Source: Chara braunii
Lineage: Eukaryota > Streptophyta > Charophyceae > Charales > Characeae
Reading direction: 5' to 3'
DNA length: 28,040 nucleotides
NCBI GenBank assembly: GCA_003427395.1
Contig: BFEA01000030.1
Location: forward strand, 3,028,636-3,056,675
Shown: one piece after another, positions 1 through 8,340 of the stretch
Position numbering within the stretch: the first letter of the stretch is position 1
Layout: every line of letters starts with the position of its first letter
Notes under the pieces: model-generated
Database searches by the model: none
Seen by the model: the letters and a program-made list of their open reading frames with translations, nothing else
What the model was told of the DNA's origin: nothing
Made by a program: the position numbers and the translations under genes

Positions 1-207
1 TCGTTCACCTCCTCCTCTACTTAACACTGGGCATGGCCGTGCAAAGAAAGCTTCCCGCCAGAATCTTTTCAATCGGTTGGGGGTGTGCCTAACCCCAAAG
101 GAGGGTGGGGTCGGCCTTAGGCCCACGGGATAGAAGGTTTTCATTATTTTACTTGCTGTTGTGCAATTATCTCATTGGGTGGAGCCCTCCTTCAATCACG
201 GAGTATA
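1..207. repeat. Interspersed repeat A, copy 1
   Basis: About 207 bases that recur in the same orientation at 1247-1457 with scattered substitutions, for example the shared words AAGAAAGCTTCCCGCCAGAA and GGGTGGAGCCCTCCTTCAAT. The copy begins at or before the window edge. It is followed by an A-rich tract (about 212-240), and AATACT stands on both sides of that tract (206-211 and 243-248), so a retroposon with a short target duplication is possible. Short ORFs here show no coding features. The family is not recognised. Confidence 0.8.
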
Positions 208-241
208 ATACTAAAAAAAAAACAAAAAAAAAAACAAATAA

Positions 242-349
242 AATACTGACCGTGGGATCACGAGTACTGCACGGCAGGATTTGGGTCACTCAACTGTCCC
301 ACAAACTCGTTTCTATCCTATCCCGTTGCTAGTGGGACCTCGCCCCAGG
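242..349 (+). repeat. Interspersed repeat B, plus-strand copy (left arm of inverted pair)
   Basis: Runs from AATACTGACCGTGGGATCAC to GTGGGACCTCGCCCCAGG. Its reverse complement lies at 1104-1215 with substitutions and small indels. The end module (reverse complement CCTGGGGCAAGGTCCCACTA, as written at 2139-2158) appears a third time, so this is a dispersed family and not a unique inverted duplication. The function is unknown, and a DNA-transposon terminus is one possibility. Confidence 0.75.
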
Positions 350-985
350 TTTTCTCTATTTATAAACTTTTTTTTTTTTTTTTTCACTCATTATCTCATA
401 CCTGTTTGTTTGTTTTCCTTTTTTCCTTTTTTTTCCGTAAAATCTTGTCTTTATTAGAAATACAAGCCGGGAGCGGGGACCGGCGTCCCTTAACAATGTT
501 GTTGTGGTTCCCCAGTGGGACGGCATCACCGGCCGAACCCAGAGGGGAAGTCACAGTGACCTCAGAAAAAACCAAATATTGCAAAATATTGCAGAATATC
601 CACAGCACATTCTTTTATTTTTTTATTTTTTTATTAAAAGGCTAATTCTTTAAGCCCAACCAATTCAATTACCTGTCAAATCTGGACAGGATGGCCTTTC
701 GGCCCTTTTTTATTGTCATTATAGTATTACCCGGAACTCCGTAGCAGCCACATCCGTGCTCAAGCCTCCAACGAGGGAACATGCGGGAGCTGCACCCACC
801 AGCAGGTGTGATACCTGCTACAGCAGGTGGGCGATACCGGCCAGGGGTCAGCCGGAGCATCAGAACCGAGCTTCTTCGATGGGCCAGTCACTGTGCCTCC
901 CCTCCTGTCCCCTCCCCCTATGAACATCAGCAGTCTCTGCTCAATGCCACTCGGGGGGACCAACCGCATATCTCAAGGTGGCGGG
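350..985. other. Non-coding stretch between inverted B repeats
   Basis: No gene recognised. It contains a poly-T run (about 369-384), a pyrimidine-rich stretch (about 416-436), and a GC-richer block at 465-560. Read on the minus strand, that block ends in AATAAAGAC followed by an A-rich tract (about 415-437), which resembles the 3' end of a retroposed transcript. The open frames here are short and overlap on both strands. Confidence 0.4.
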
Positions 986-1044
986 CTATACTATGCACAT
1001 TTATTTGGATTGAAAAAAAAAAAAAAAAAAACTATACTATGCAC
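986..1044 (+). mobile_element. Minimal 5'-truncated retroposon footprint with 13-bp target-site duplication
   Basis: The 13-mer CTATACTATGCAC stands at 986-998 and again at 1032-1044. Between the copies are only 14 unique bases (ATTTATTTGGATTG) and a run of 19 A. This is the expected product of target-primed reverse transcription that stopped almost at once, so only the last bases of the transcript plus its poly-A tail were inserted. The source element is not identified in the window. The length and exactness of the duplication make this call strong and suggest a fairly recent event. Confidence 0.88.
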
Positions 1045-1103
1045 CAATTACCACTAGCAACAGGCATTCCCGTACACAAGTTTGGCACAAGTTCTGCACA
1101 GCA

Positions 1104-1215
1104 CCCGGGGCATGGTCCCACTAGCAACCGGATAGGGTAGAAAAGAGTTTGTGTGGCAGTTGGGTGACCCAAATCCTGCCGTGCAGTACACGTGAGCGAT
1201 CCCACGGTCAGTATT
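1104..1215 (-). repeat. Interspersed repeat B, minus-strand copy (right arm of inverted pair)
   Basis: Reverse-complement partner of 242-349. The shared stretches include CAAATCCTGCCGTGCAGTAC (reverse of GTACTGCACGGCAGGATTTG) and the GGTCCCACTAGCAA module. The two arms bracket roughly 750 bases of unrecognised sequence. A related, more diverged GCTAATGGGACC / GGTCCCACC pair lies near 1732-1770. Confidence 0.75.
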
Positions 1216-1246
1216 TCACATGTATTACCTGGAAAAGTAAGGAGAT

Positions 1247-1457
1247 CTTTGTTCCCCTCCTCCTCTCCTTAACACTGGGCATGCCCTTGCAAAGAAAGCT
1301 TCCCGCCAGAATCTGTTCAATCGGTTGGGGGTGTGGCCAACCCCAAAAGAGAGCGGGGTCGGCCATAGGCCCACTGGATAGAAGATTTTCAGTATTTTAC
1401 TTGCTGTTGTGCAATTATCTCATTGGGTGGAGCCCTCCTTCAATCAGCGAGTATATA
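1247..1457. repeat. Interspersed repeat A, copy 2
   Basis: Second copy of the repeat at 1-207, same orientation, about 90% identical by eye. It ends in a short TA run (GTATATATAT) instead of an A-rich tract. Copy 1 is followed by repeat B and copy 2 is preceded by repeat B in the opposite orientation, so the A and B modules have been shuffled. No coding potential seen. Confidence 0.8.
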
Positions 1458-1796
1458 TATGGAAGGTGTCAGGATCACTGCTGACAGAAGTCGAGTTTAT
1501 TCCAGAAAATAAGCGGCAGTTACTTTCTGCACTGTTGTTGCAACCACCACCATCAGATCATTTGTGATCTGATGGCTGGGAAGCACTCTGCCGTGATTTC
1601 AGGTGGGAGGTCTCTGTTTCTTTTTTTTTCTTTTGCCTTTCTCCTGTTTTCTCACCCCAGAAATTCGTAATGAACCTGTCAGGCCCCTGCCACTCAGTGT
1701 CACACTGGATCGGCCACACTCCTATCCGACTGCTAATGGGACCACACCCCTGGTGGCAGGTCCCACCAAGCACAAATCCTTAGGGCCCATGCTAAT
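1458..1796. other. Spacer without recognisable gene
   Basis: Contains a small hairpin-like inverted pair around 1551-1573 (CATCAGATCATTTGTGATCTGATG), a pyrimidine-rich tract near 1617-1655, and a diverged relative of the repeat B end module at about 1718-1770. No credible coding region. Confidence 0.35.
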
Positions 1797-1798
1797 TC

Positions 1799-1940
1799 TT
1801 TTTTTTTTTTTTTTCTGGAAAATGCTCCAATCTATTGGTGGGGAGCCTCACCTGCAGGAAAATGGGTCCAGCGTCCCTTTTGCACATTTCGCAAAGAGAA
1901 CCGTCAGAAAGGTATTAGCTGCCAGCATTGACTGCACATC
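1799..1940 (-). mobile_element. SINE-like repeat, copy a (minus orientation)
   Basis: A poly-T run (1799-1814) precedes the family core CTATTGGTGGGGAGC, then a CACCTGCAGGAAA-like block and GGTCCAGCGTCCC. Read on the minus strand, this is a short element ending in poly-A. The same core occurs at 5219-5272, 11927-11977, 13865-13905 (plus orientation), 14250-14310 and 14473-14533. Homology to the 14.5-kb copy appears to resume at CTGCCAGCATTGA (1920-1932). I could not delimit Pol III A and B boxes, so the class (SINE or LINE 3' end) is an inference. Confidence 0.7.
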
Positions 1941-2010
1941 TTCTCTGTCTCTGTACTGTTCCATTTTTTTTCCTTTTTTCATTTGTATGGTTCCTTTTTT
2001 TTTCGAGAAT

Positions 2011-2081
2011 AGCCCTTGTGATATCCCTCTATCCTGGCGGTGGTTAGAGAACCGTCAGAATTGAGGGCTTATCTGTCGGGC
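2011..2081 (-). repeat. 71-bp repeat module D, copy 1
   Basis: The block from AGCCCTTGTGATATCCCTCT to ATTGAGGGCTTATCTGTCGG matches 11851-11921 with only a few substitutions and the same length. Both are preceded by a T-rich tract. At 11.9 kb the module is fused directly to the SINE-like core, while here the two lie about 135 bases apart. The family is therefore modular. Confidence 0.75.
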
Positions 2082-2109
2082 TATGGTTCCAATGTATTTC
2101 GGCACATGC

Positions 2110-2143
2110 CCCGGATGACCTCCTGGCCCGGATGACCTCCTGG
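2110..2143. repeat. 17-bp tandem duplication
   Basis: CCCGGATGACCTCCTGG occurs twice head to tail (2110-2126 and 2127-2143), directly upstream of a copy of the repeat B end module at 2139-2162. Confidence 0.85.
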
Positions 2144-2180
2144 GGCAAGGTCCCACTAGCAAAGGGGATTGGATTGAATG

Positions 2181-2270
2181 CCTGAATCTGGACGTGTTTG
2201 TAGGGAGGTGCAGGAAATCGCAGTTGAACTGCTTTTCTGCATCCCTGTATAAAACACATCCAGATTCAGG
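2181..2270. repeat. 90-bp imperfect hairpin
   Basis: The 5' arm begins CCTGAATCTGGACGTGTTTG and the 3' arm ends ACACATCCAGATTCAGG. Pairing continues through GGGAGGTGCAGGAAATCGCAG opposite CTGCTTTTCTGCATCCCT, with a short loop near 2224. By eye about 80% of positions pair, with small bulges. The size and shape resemble a miRNA-type foldback, but a decayed fold-back transposon fits equally well. Confidence 0.7.
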
Positions 2271-2274
2271 AAGC

Positions 2275-2421
2275 TTAAACCACCAGTACTTGGGCGACGC
2301 CTTAGCGTTAACGCTACGCGATTTCCGCAGCCGGCGGGCCATCGATAAATCGAATCGACAGCCCGCGCTGCTTCGAGATTTGGCCGGCACGGCGCGCAGT
2401 GCCCAAGTACTGGTGGTTTAA
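2275..2421. mobile_element. MITE, 147 bp, with perfect 21-bp terminal inverted repeats
   Basis: TTAAACCACCAGTACTTGG begins the left end, and the exact reverse complement closes the element at 2401-2421. TTAA at both outer edges could be either part of the repeat or a TTAA target duplication. The GC-rich interior has no coding sign. The first 17 bases of the inverted repeat recur at both ends of the 1.3-kb element at 25841-27164, so this is probably a short non-autonomous relative of that element. Confidence 0.85.
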
Positions 2422-2439
2422 TCCAATCCTCTTTGCTGA

Positions 2440-3240
2440 ATCTGGGGTTTTCATCCTGGATCACATGGCAAATGACTAGTTAAAAAAAATAAAAAAAAAA
2501 TAAAAAAAATAATAATAATAATAATCCAAATAACGGCATTTTCAGGTGACGGATGAACATGGTGAGACTTGTGAGAGAAGCAGCCGTCTGCGGTCAGTGA
2601 AGTCCCTCTTTGTTTTCCCTTTAAAAAAAAAAAAGGGTGAGACTTCTCCGACCGTGGACGGGTGCATCTCTGAGCAATGGACGCATGGACCTCTGTTTTC
2701 TTTTTTTTTTTAAGTCCAGGCTGTTGTAGAGGGACACGTGGACCTCTAAGGAACATGTTGCGTTACATGAAAAAAAAAAAAAAAAATCACCAGTACACCA
2801 CACATCAGCCCGCGGGTGTCAGCACGAAACCCACACCACTTCTGAGGCCGCCGATTTTTCTTTTTCAAAGGCGCCCCACGCCGTGCGGCCCCTCCGAGTT
2901 TTGCTTGTGGCGACGAAAACTATCTGCAAGGCTGGGGCCGTGTACTTGCGGTTTAAGTCCAGGTTGTTGTAGAGGCCGGCCACCAGGCATGTGGCAGGCC
3001 CGTCAGAAACTGGCCATTTGATCATCCCGCCAGGTGCATTGCCTAACCGGCCCACTATGGGACACCCTCCCATCCTTACTCATTATTACGATCCCTGGCG
3101 CCTCCCTACTCCCAAGGTCCTACCTGAGTACACCCAGGATCATCAGATTCATCACCCATTAAATGCATCTGGTCGCATTTACGGCCGAACCCCAGGCTGG
3201 ATGCATCTGACTGTAGTTAAGTCCATAAAGAAGTAAAAAA
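2440..3240. other. Low-complexity spacer with homopolymer tracts and a local repeat
   Basis: Several A/T runs (about 2480-2525, 2622-2634, 2701-2711, 2770-2786). The phrase TTAAGTCCAGG(C/T)TGTTGTAGAGG occurs at about 2711-2733 and 2953-2975, so part of it is duplicated. The overlapping short frames on both strands show no recognisable domain. Confidence 0.4.
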
Positions 3241-3510
3241 GTTGTGGCGTAAGTATGCCCTCACGCGGGAGGAGAGGGCCAGGCGTTTTTGCGAGTGGGC
3301 TGAAGTCTGACAACTGCAGAATCGAATCGGGCAAAACAATTACCTTCTCCCCACAAATAGAATGGAGCCTTGCTTATGTTAAAAAAGAAAAAAAGAAAAA
3401 AACTGCCGGTGTCAACGATCGCAAAGCATCCTATAATAGTCAAATAACAGAGTCCTAACAAGTGTTCGTCATACAGCGGTGGACATAATATAATGTCTCT
3501 CTTCAATCAA

Positions 3511-3915
3511 CTAGAAAATCTTCCTGAGGATGGTATATACTATTTAGTATTATCCCATATGGTGCACCCTATGTAAAGGTCCAACCAATAGCTAGAATAC
3601 TTTCTGAGGATGGGACATAGTAACCTACTATATAGAGAGAGAGAGAGATAGAGACTATATATATATATATATGTTTTCTTTTCTTTTCTTATATATAGCT
3701 TCAACCACAACTAGGAAACTTTCCGAGGATGGCATATGCTACCATTTTATAAAAAATTAAAAAAAACTTTCTATTGGCAGCTCCAAGGACAACAAGAAAA
3801 CTTTCTGAGGATGGTCTATAGTATTATCCCCTATGTATCTATCTATATATATAGTATATACATACATATATTATAGCCCCAAGGGCAAATTAGAATTTGT
3901 TTTCTGAAGGCATAC
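3511..3915. repeat. Degenerate tandem array, units of about 80-120 bp
   Basis: A motif near AGAAAACTTTCTGAGGATGG followed by CATATAGTA recurs at about 3511, 3593, 3712, 3795 and 3893, each followed by an AT-rich spacer and a word like CTCCAAC or TTCAACC. Spacers include short GA and TA microsatellites (3635-3672). The unit length varies because the AT spacer varies. It resembles an old satellite or minisatellite that has decayed. No coding sign. Confidence 0.75.
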
Positions 3916-4173
3916 TCATACTACGACTCTCTGGACGTGATTCCGGTCAGGTTCGTCTTGGTCTGGCGGTAATTGAAGTCAGGTACATTGAGGGAATTGC
4001 TACTGTGAGTACGCCTTGAGTCTGATATATATGCAAGGAATATGAGTCTGAACGATATACAGGAAACCAAGTTGTGAAATCACACAGATGTCCAGGTAGT
4101 CGTATCCAAGCAGAGACTACAAAATGCACTGAGAAACCATCCATATAGAGCAATACAATGAAGTAATGAGCCA
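3916..4173. other. Unassigned sequence
   Basis: Base composition is more balanced than the flanking array, but both strands have only short overlapping frames without recognisable motifs. Confidence 0.3.
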
Positions 4174-4716
4174 ATGTTCAAGCCCGTAGGCCACACCAAC
4201 ACAGTACCTAAAGCCGCTCCTCTCTGGCTGGCGCCCAGCGCCCAGCCTACTCTACTCGACTACCCTACCTACAGCTGGTTCACACAACAGGCTCACTTCA
4301 ACTCTCGAAGACCAATGCACATGACTGTCAACATCATAGGCGACCTCTCTTCATGTACCAGGTACGTATCTCGTCACCCTCAGTCAGACCTTGATTATCC
4401 CACACTCGCCTCCTTCCCTGAAGACCACCCGATCGCCCGCATTACCCCCCTGGCGCCCAGCAGCCCGGCTATGGCTGCCTGCGCTCCGCTGCCCTGCAGC
4501 ACCCCACTTCACTGCTATGCACCCCATCAGCACCCTTGGCAGCAGCGCAGCAGCACTTCCGCATTGACTGCACTGGCCAGAATGCCTGGCCTGGGCTGCC
4601 TCACTTCTTTTATGGAAGTGGCAGCCTCCTGGATGCTGCGTGTGGCCTGGCTGGAAGCTTCTAGTAGCTTCCGGTTGGGCCTCAGACCCTGCGCCCAGGC
4701 CCGAGACTACAGTTGA
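4174..4716 (+). other. Open reading frame of 180 codons, probably not a gene
   Basis: The longest plus-strand frame in the first 10 kb. The product would be rich in Pro, Ala, Ser, Leu and Cys, with no domain, signal peptide or membrane segment that I recognise. The frame lies in a GC-rich stretch (about 4190-5080) with recurring GCCTGGGC, CAGGCC and GCGCCCAG words, where stop codons are scarce by chance. There is no second coding exon nearby to support it. A decayed gene fragment or chance frame are both possible. Confidence 0.2.
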
Positions 4717-5128
4717 GGGCCTGGGCCCTTTTCAGTTGGGCACGGCCTGAGTCTCCGGACTTGGGCAGTTTGCTGCATCTGTGCAGGGCTCCCAGGTAGC
4801 GTCGGCAGTACTGCTTTTCCAAAGGCCGATGGCCTGTTTCTCAATGTATCGGCCCTGCTTTGTGTGTATGCGCCCAGGCGCAACTGTCAAGGCCTGGGCC
4901 AACTGTACGACGCAGCTTAGTGAGGCTCACGCGTCTACCCAACCAACTGGCGTGTTGCGAGAGCCTGAACATCCACATATGGAAATGTCAAAATTTGGCC
5001 TTTGACGAATATTCAGGCCCGCCTTCACTTAGGGCGGGCACTCGGCTTGCTGGGGCCTTAGCCCAGAACATGTGATGTCTGATAGGGCCCCTTGAGGGCT
5101 CGTTCCTCACATATGGTATAATATATAC

Positions 5129-5276
5129 TTTTTTTTTTTTTTTTTTTTTTTTGGTAATACTGCCCGAGTTGGTGCTAGGGGTGCTGATAAGAGCAGGCAC
5201 CGCTAGCACTCCCGGGGAGGCTCCATCTATTGGTGGGGAGCAGCACCTGCTGGAAATCAGGTCCACCGTCCCTGAA
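5129..5276 (-). mobile_element. SINE-like repeat, copy b (minus orientation)
   Basis: A T run (5129-5152) is followed by TTGGTGCTAGGGGTGCTGAT, AAGAGCAGGCACCGCTAGCA and CTCCATCTATTGGTGGGGAG, then GGTCCACCGTCCC. Both the tail-proximal part (5168-5220) and the core (5219-5272) match the 14.2-kb copy, so these two are the most complete members. I found no clear target duplication. Confidence 0.72.
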
Positions 5277-5401
5277 CATTGTGCTTATGTATTTGAACAA
5301 ACAACATGTGTCCGGATGGAGACTCCTGCAGGCTTCTTATACTACAAAGGGCTTGAGAGCTACTAGTATACCACATTCACAGTTGCTTGCCTACAAAGAG
5401 A

Positions 5402-5467
5402 TTGACAACTACTACTATACAGTAGGCCCAGTTAGGTTGACAACTACTATACAGCAGGCCCAGGTGG
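5402..5467 (+). repeat. 35-bp tandem duplication
   Basis: TTGACAACTACT(ACT)ATACAG followed by TAGGCCCAG or CAGGCCCAG is present at 5402-5436 and 5437-5467, the second copy lacking one ACT. A looser relative (GAGAGCTACTAGTATACC) lies at about 5353. No coding role seen. Confidence 0.75.
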
Positions 5468-5770
5468 TTGGCTGTACTAGCTAGCCCTGTTACCAATATC
5501 TCTGCCTTATTTGCATCTCCCCTGCTCCTCAGTGCACAGAAGATTGCAGTAGATGATTGAGGAGTCGAGTAGGGCAGAGTCTGATTCAGCACAGTGGGGG
5601 GTTAATCCTTCCCTACTGGGGGAGCAATCAGTGCCCCCTGATTTTACTATATTTGTGGTATACAGGGAAGCTGTCTCCAGGGGAGCAGTGGCTAAGGCTC
5701 TTCCAGCCCTAATGGGAAGAGGCATGTGTAATCAAATTCATAATTGGAGCCTTGGGCACTGGGCCCTTGT

Positions 5771-5794
5771 TAAAAAAAAAAANAAAAAAAAAAA
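5771..5794. other. Poly-A tract with an ambiguous base
   Basis: A run of A interrupted by a single N at 5783. It marks a place where the assembler could not settle the length or content of a homopolymer, probably the tail of a retroposon on the plus strand. Confidence 0.85.
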
Positions 5795-5821
5795 GGGATA
5801 ACTGCTCCTGGGTCACACTTT

Positions 5822-5945
5822 AAGTTCAAAACGGCCAAAAAAACACTTAATGGTAACATCCTCGTCGTCCAAGTTCAAAACGGCAAAAAAAAACACTTAA
5901 TGGCAACATCCTCGTCGTCCAAGTTCAAATCGGCAAAAAACACAT
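5822..5945. repeat. Tandem repeat, three copies of a 49/50-bp unit
   Basis: Units start with AAGTTCAAAACGG at 5822 and 5871, and AAGTTCAAATCGG at 5921. Each is followed by an A run and CACTTAATGG(T/C)AACATC then CTCGTCGTCC, and the third unit is partial. The units are almost identical, so the amplification is young. Confidence 0.9.
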
Positions 5946-6044
5946 CACTTTTTTTTCTTTTTTTTTTATCAAACAACAGTTTTCTTTTTTTTTCTTTTTT
6001 TTTTTCTTTTTTTTGCTTGCTGAAGTGCCCCATGGCACAACAGA

Positions 6045-6199
6045 TAACTGGGAAAGACCTACCGTGGCAACCCAGTGCACTTCTGCTTGGATCTCCGCAA
6101 CTCACGGCTTCAGATTGGACAGCGTTCGAATATAAACTGTATCAAACCACAAGATTACCTGTCCTAATGACCATATGGAGAGCAAGATGCGCCTTCGAG
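6045..6199 (+). pseudogene. LINE ORF2 3' fragment, plus-strand copy
   Basis: The translation includes LLGSPQLTASDWTAFEYKLY and MTIWRARCAFE. The same 155 bases are present in reverse complement at 7076-7230 with only a few substitutions. The WRARCAFE segment parallels the WWQRCTL segment of the longer LINE at 14.95-20.6 kb (near 15280), which places it in the C-terminal part of a LINE reverse-transcriptase polyprotein. The similarity stops abruptly at 6199 while the other copy continues, so this copy is truncated or rearranged. Confidence 0.7.
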
Positions 6200-6287
6200 A
6201 ATACAGGCGATAGGGTCAGACTTCACTGGGCCCCTGGGAGCTAGGGAGGTGTAGAGATCTACGAAGTGAAAATGCATGATCTGGACT

Positions 6288-6308
6288 TTTTTTTTTTTTT
6301 TTTTTTTT
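6288..6308 (-). other. Poly-T run, probable poly-A tail of a minus-strand LINE copy
   Basis: A run of about 20 T lies downstream (in minus orientation) of the LINE fragment at 6664-7230, with an intervening 3'-UTR-like stretch of about 315 bases and the adapter at 6626-6663. It is plausibly the LINE 3' end, but the adapter makes linkage across 6626-6663 unproven. Confidence 0.45.
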
Positions 6309-6625
6309 CCATTTTTCTCAACGTGTGGTCCCCTGCTCCGTTGGTGTATCTGAGTCTTGGGGCCTGATGTTCCCTGAGGCTCTTGTATGATTTGGGCGTG
6401 GTCCATGTGGGCAGGCGTGTCTCCCTTCCTCCTGCCCACGTCATTGAGTCTTGACTGTGGTTGTATGGGGGCGTTGGTGTTTGTTGTCGTGTCGCCTTTG
6501 TCTCTCCATTTCTTTGGTGTCTCTCTGCGACTTACTCTGTCCTTTTGTCTTGGTCATTGTCACTCTCCCGCTGCTTAGTCCGCGATGCCCTCTTCGGACC
6601 AGTTGCCTCACAGGGGTGGCAAGGG

Positions 6626-6663
6626 CTGTCTCTTATACACATCTAGATGTGTATAAGAGACAG
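6626..6663. other. Sequencing-library artefact: Nextera mate-pair junction adapter
   Basis: The 38 bases are the Tn5 mosaic end CTGTCTCTTATACACATCT followed directly by its exact reverse complement. This is the known circularisation junction adapter of Nextera mate-pair libraries and is not genomic. Its translation gives the contaminant peptide SYTHLDVYKRQ, here inside short ORFs around 6451-6681. The flanking sequences were probably joined by untrimmed mate-pair reads, so contiguity across this point should not be trusted. Confidence 0.98.
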
Positions 6664-7230
6664 GTCTGGTTGAGGTTGTGAGGACAGCGGTGGGGGGCGA
6701 TGTTCTTGGTTGTAGGTAGAGTCAGGTTGCAGAGTTAGCGACATCTGTGTCCCGCCCCTCGCTATGGGGTAGCAGTACTAGCGGAGGGGTCTTGGGTGGA
6801 ATTGTGAAATCCCTGGTTGGCCGAAGGGGCCACGGGCGATCCCGGGGTGGCCAGAGGCCCCATTTGAGGTTGTTTTGTGTGTCCACGTCCGCTATCTTTT
6901 GCTGCGGGTCAAGCCATATGTCCTTAAATGTGCTCACTTCGTTGTCCCTTTGCTGTTGATCTGTGATGGTGATCAGTGACTCTTTAAGTGACTTCCATGC
7001 TTTTATGATGTTGGCCTGTATGGTTTGCGTGATTTCTATTTTGGCTTCGGGTAGACCAAAAGTATGTTTGCGACGCTCAAAGGCGCATCTTGCTCTCCAT
7101 ATGGTCATTAGGACAGGTAATCTTGTGGTTTAATACAGTTTATATTCGAATGCTGTCCAATCTGAAGCCGTGAGCTGTGGAGATCCAAGCAGAAGTGCAC
7201 TGGGTTGCCACGGTAGGTCTTTCCCAGTTA
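6664..7230 (-). pseudogene. LINE ORF2 C-terminal fragment, minus-strand copy
   Basis: On the minus strand the frame from about 7108 down to 6722 reads MTIWRARCAFERRKHTFGLP and continues through a helical, charged segment (KAWKSLKE, FKDIWLDPQQK) to WGLWPPRDRP. Upstream (7230-7110) the reading overlaps the plus-strand copy at 6045-6199. The arrangement 'W..RC.(F/L)E....P....I...I..........W' matches the C-terminal end of the LINE near 15130-15379. It lies within a retroelement remnant, and no start codon or full domain survives. Confidence 0.7.
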
Positions 7231-7249
7231 GTGATCTCCAGGCTGCATC

Positions 7250-8340
7250 CCACCACAGATGCGCTTGACAACGCAATTCATGAACAAGATGGTTCACACT
7301 CGAGATTATTATGCAAAATTCATAAAGTCACCACCCCGCTATGATGAAGCTCGCGATTTTGTACACAAAGTGGGTCAAAATATGCCGAACATCTGGGAGT
7401 TCATTTTCGAGATGCGGCTTGTAAACAGAGGAGATCGTGTATAGGCTGCAAGTAGGTGAAAAGTTGAGACCCTTCTACGAGGTTATCATAAAGTTTTTTC
7501 AGATAAAGAGATTGCATTCCTCGATCGAATGAAAATCATGTACTTCGATCAAAGAATCGGTGCTTTCACGCTTGCCGCCTATGCTACTTGCTTTCCAAAT
7601 GGGGAACAGTTCGACGCTGATGACGCAGAAGAAGAAAGTGTCGATTGTACTTTGCAAGTGGTTTTGGCGGGTGAAAGACAAAAGGCAAGTAGCTCATCTT
7701 CTCAGAAGATGGCTATAGCAGGGTTGTCATTACGGACTCCTTCAATCTGAATTTCAGGTGTCGTGCTTACCGGTGTGTCAGCACATCCGTTACCTTCACC
7801 TCTTTGAATAAATACACCTCTTGCGATTAAGATCGTTTTAGCAACAAGAGTGTCTTCATCCGGAGGATTGATGTCCGATCAAGCGTTGACCTTGAGAACT
7901 CTATTCGTTGATGAAAGCTACCCCGAGTTATTAGCGAATTTGGAACGTATCCTTCTTTCTCAGACCGCACAGCCTCAACCTTCAGAGACTCTGGAGTATG
8001 AGATTGGGGATAAGATCCCTACGAACATCGCCAAATTGTCAGGTCTTATCGTTTGTCGAGATGACTATGCAACGATGAATGATGAAACGTGGGGTCACGA
8101 CATCGTGTGACATCCACAATATTTTCAGCCAGCATTGGTGAAAGGACAATGCGTAATGGCCATAAAACAAGATGGGCAGTGACAATTTTGTTCTCACGGA
8201 CGTATGTCGCAGTCAAAGTTTTACATCCATGCAGAGGATCGGATCGGGGTGCGGCTTGCTCGATTCAATCCGAATGTTTCTCTGCCAAGAGTGAAAACAA
8301 CTTGAGAGATATTTTTAAGGAACTCAAAGCATTGCGATGA
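7250..8340 (+). pseudogene. Broken coding region of a transposon-like element, 5' part
   Basis: Codon-like composition and several consecutive, well-behaved frames: 7259-7444 (ends MRLVNRGDRV), 7529-7750 (contains MKIMYFDQRIGAFTLAAYAT) and 7850-8110 (contains LTLRTLFVDESYPELLANLE). After the TGA at 8108-8110 the same frame continues sensibly (HPQYFQPALVKGQC, KFYIHAEDRIGVRLARFNPN), interrupted by more TGA codons. I do not recognise the protein. Its position ahead of a Ulp1-type domain on the same strand suggests one decayed transposon protein or polyprotein. It is broken by stops and frameshifts. Confidence 0.5.

Larger units (their letters stand above)
2158..2437. repeat. Nested fold-back (three-way-junction-like inverted repeats)
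   Basis: Three inverted pairs nest here. The outer pair is AGCAAAGGGGATTGGATT (2158-2175) with AATCCAATCCTCTTTGCT (2420-2437), one mismatch. Inside it lie an imperfect hairpin of about 90 bases (2181-2270) and the MITE at 2275-2421. A single strand could fold as one closing stem with two side arms. No protein is recognised across it. It probably arose by insertion of one fold-back next to another. Confidence 0.75.

Noticed and set aside
4174-4716. 180-codon ORF as a real gene
   Set aside because: No domain, compositionally biased, in a GC-rich stretch with few stops and no supporting context. Kept only as a low-confidence open frame.
5822-5945. CRISPR-like array
   Set aside because: The three units are contiguous, with no unique spacers between short repeats; it is a plain tandem repeat in a eukaryotic context.
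6451-6681. ORFs containing SYTHLDVYKRQ-type peptides (also at 14043-14468)
   Set aside because: This peptide is the translation of the Nextera junction adapter and is a known database contaminant.
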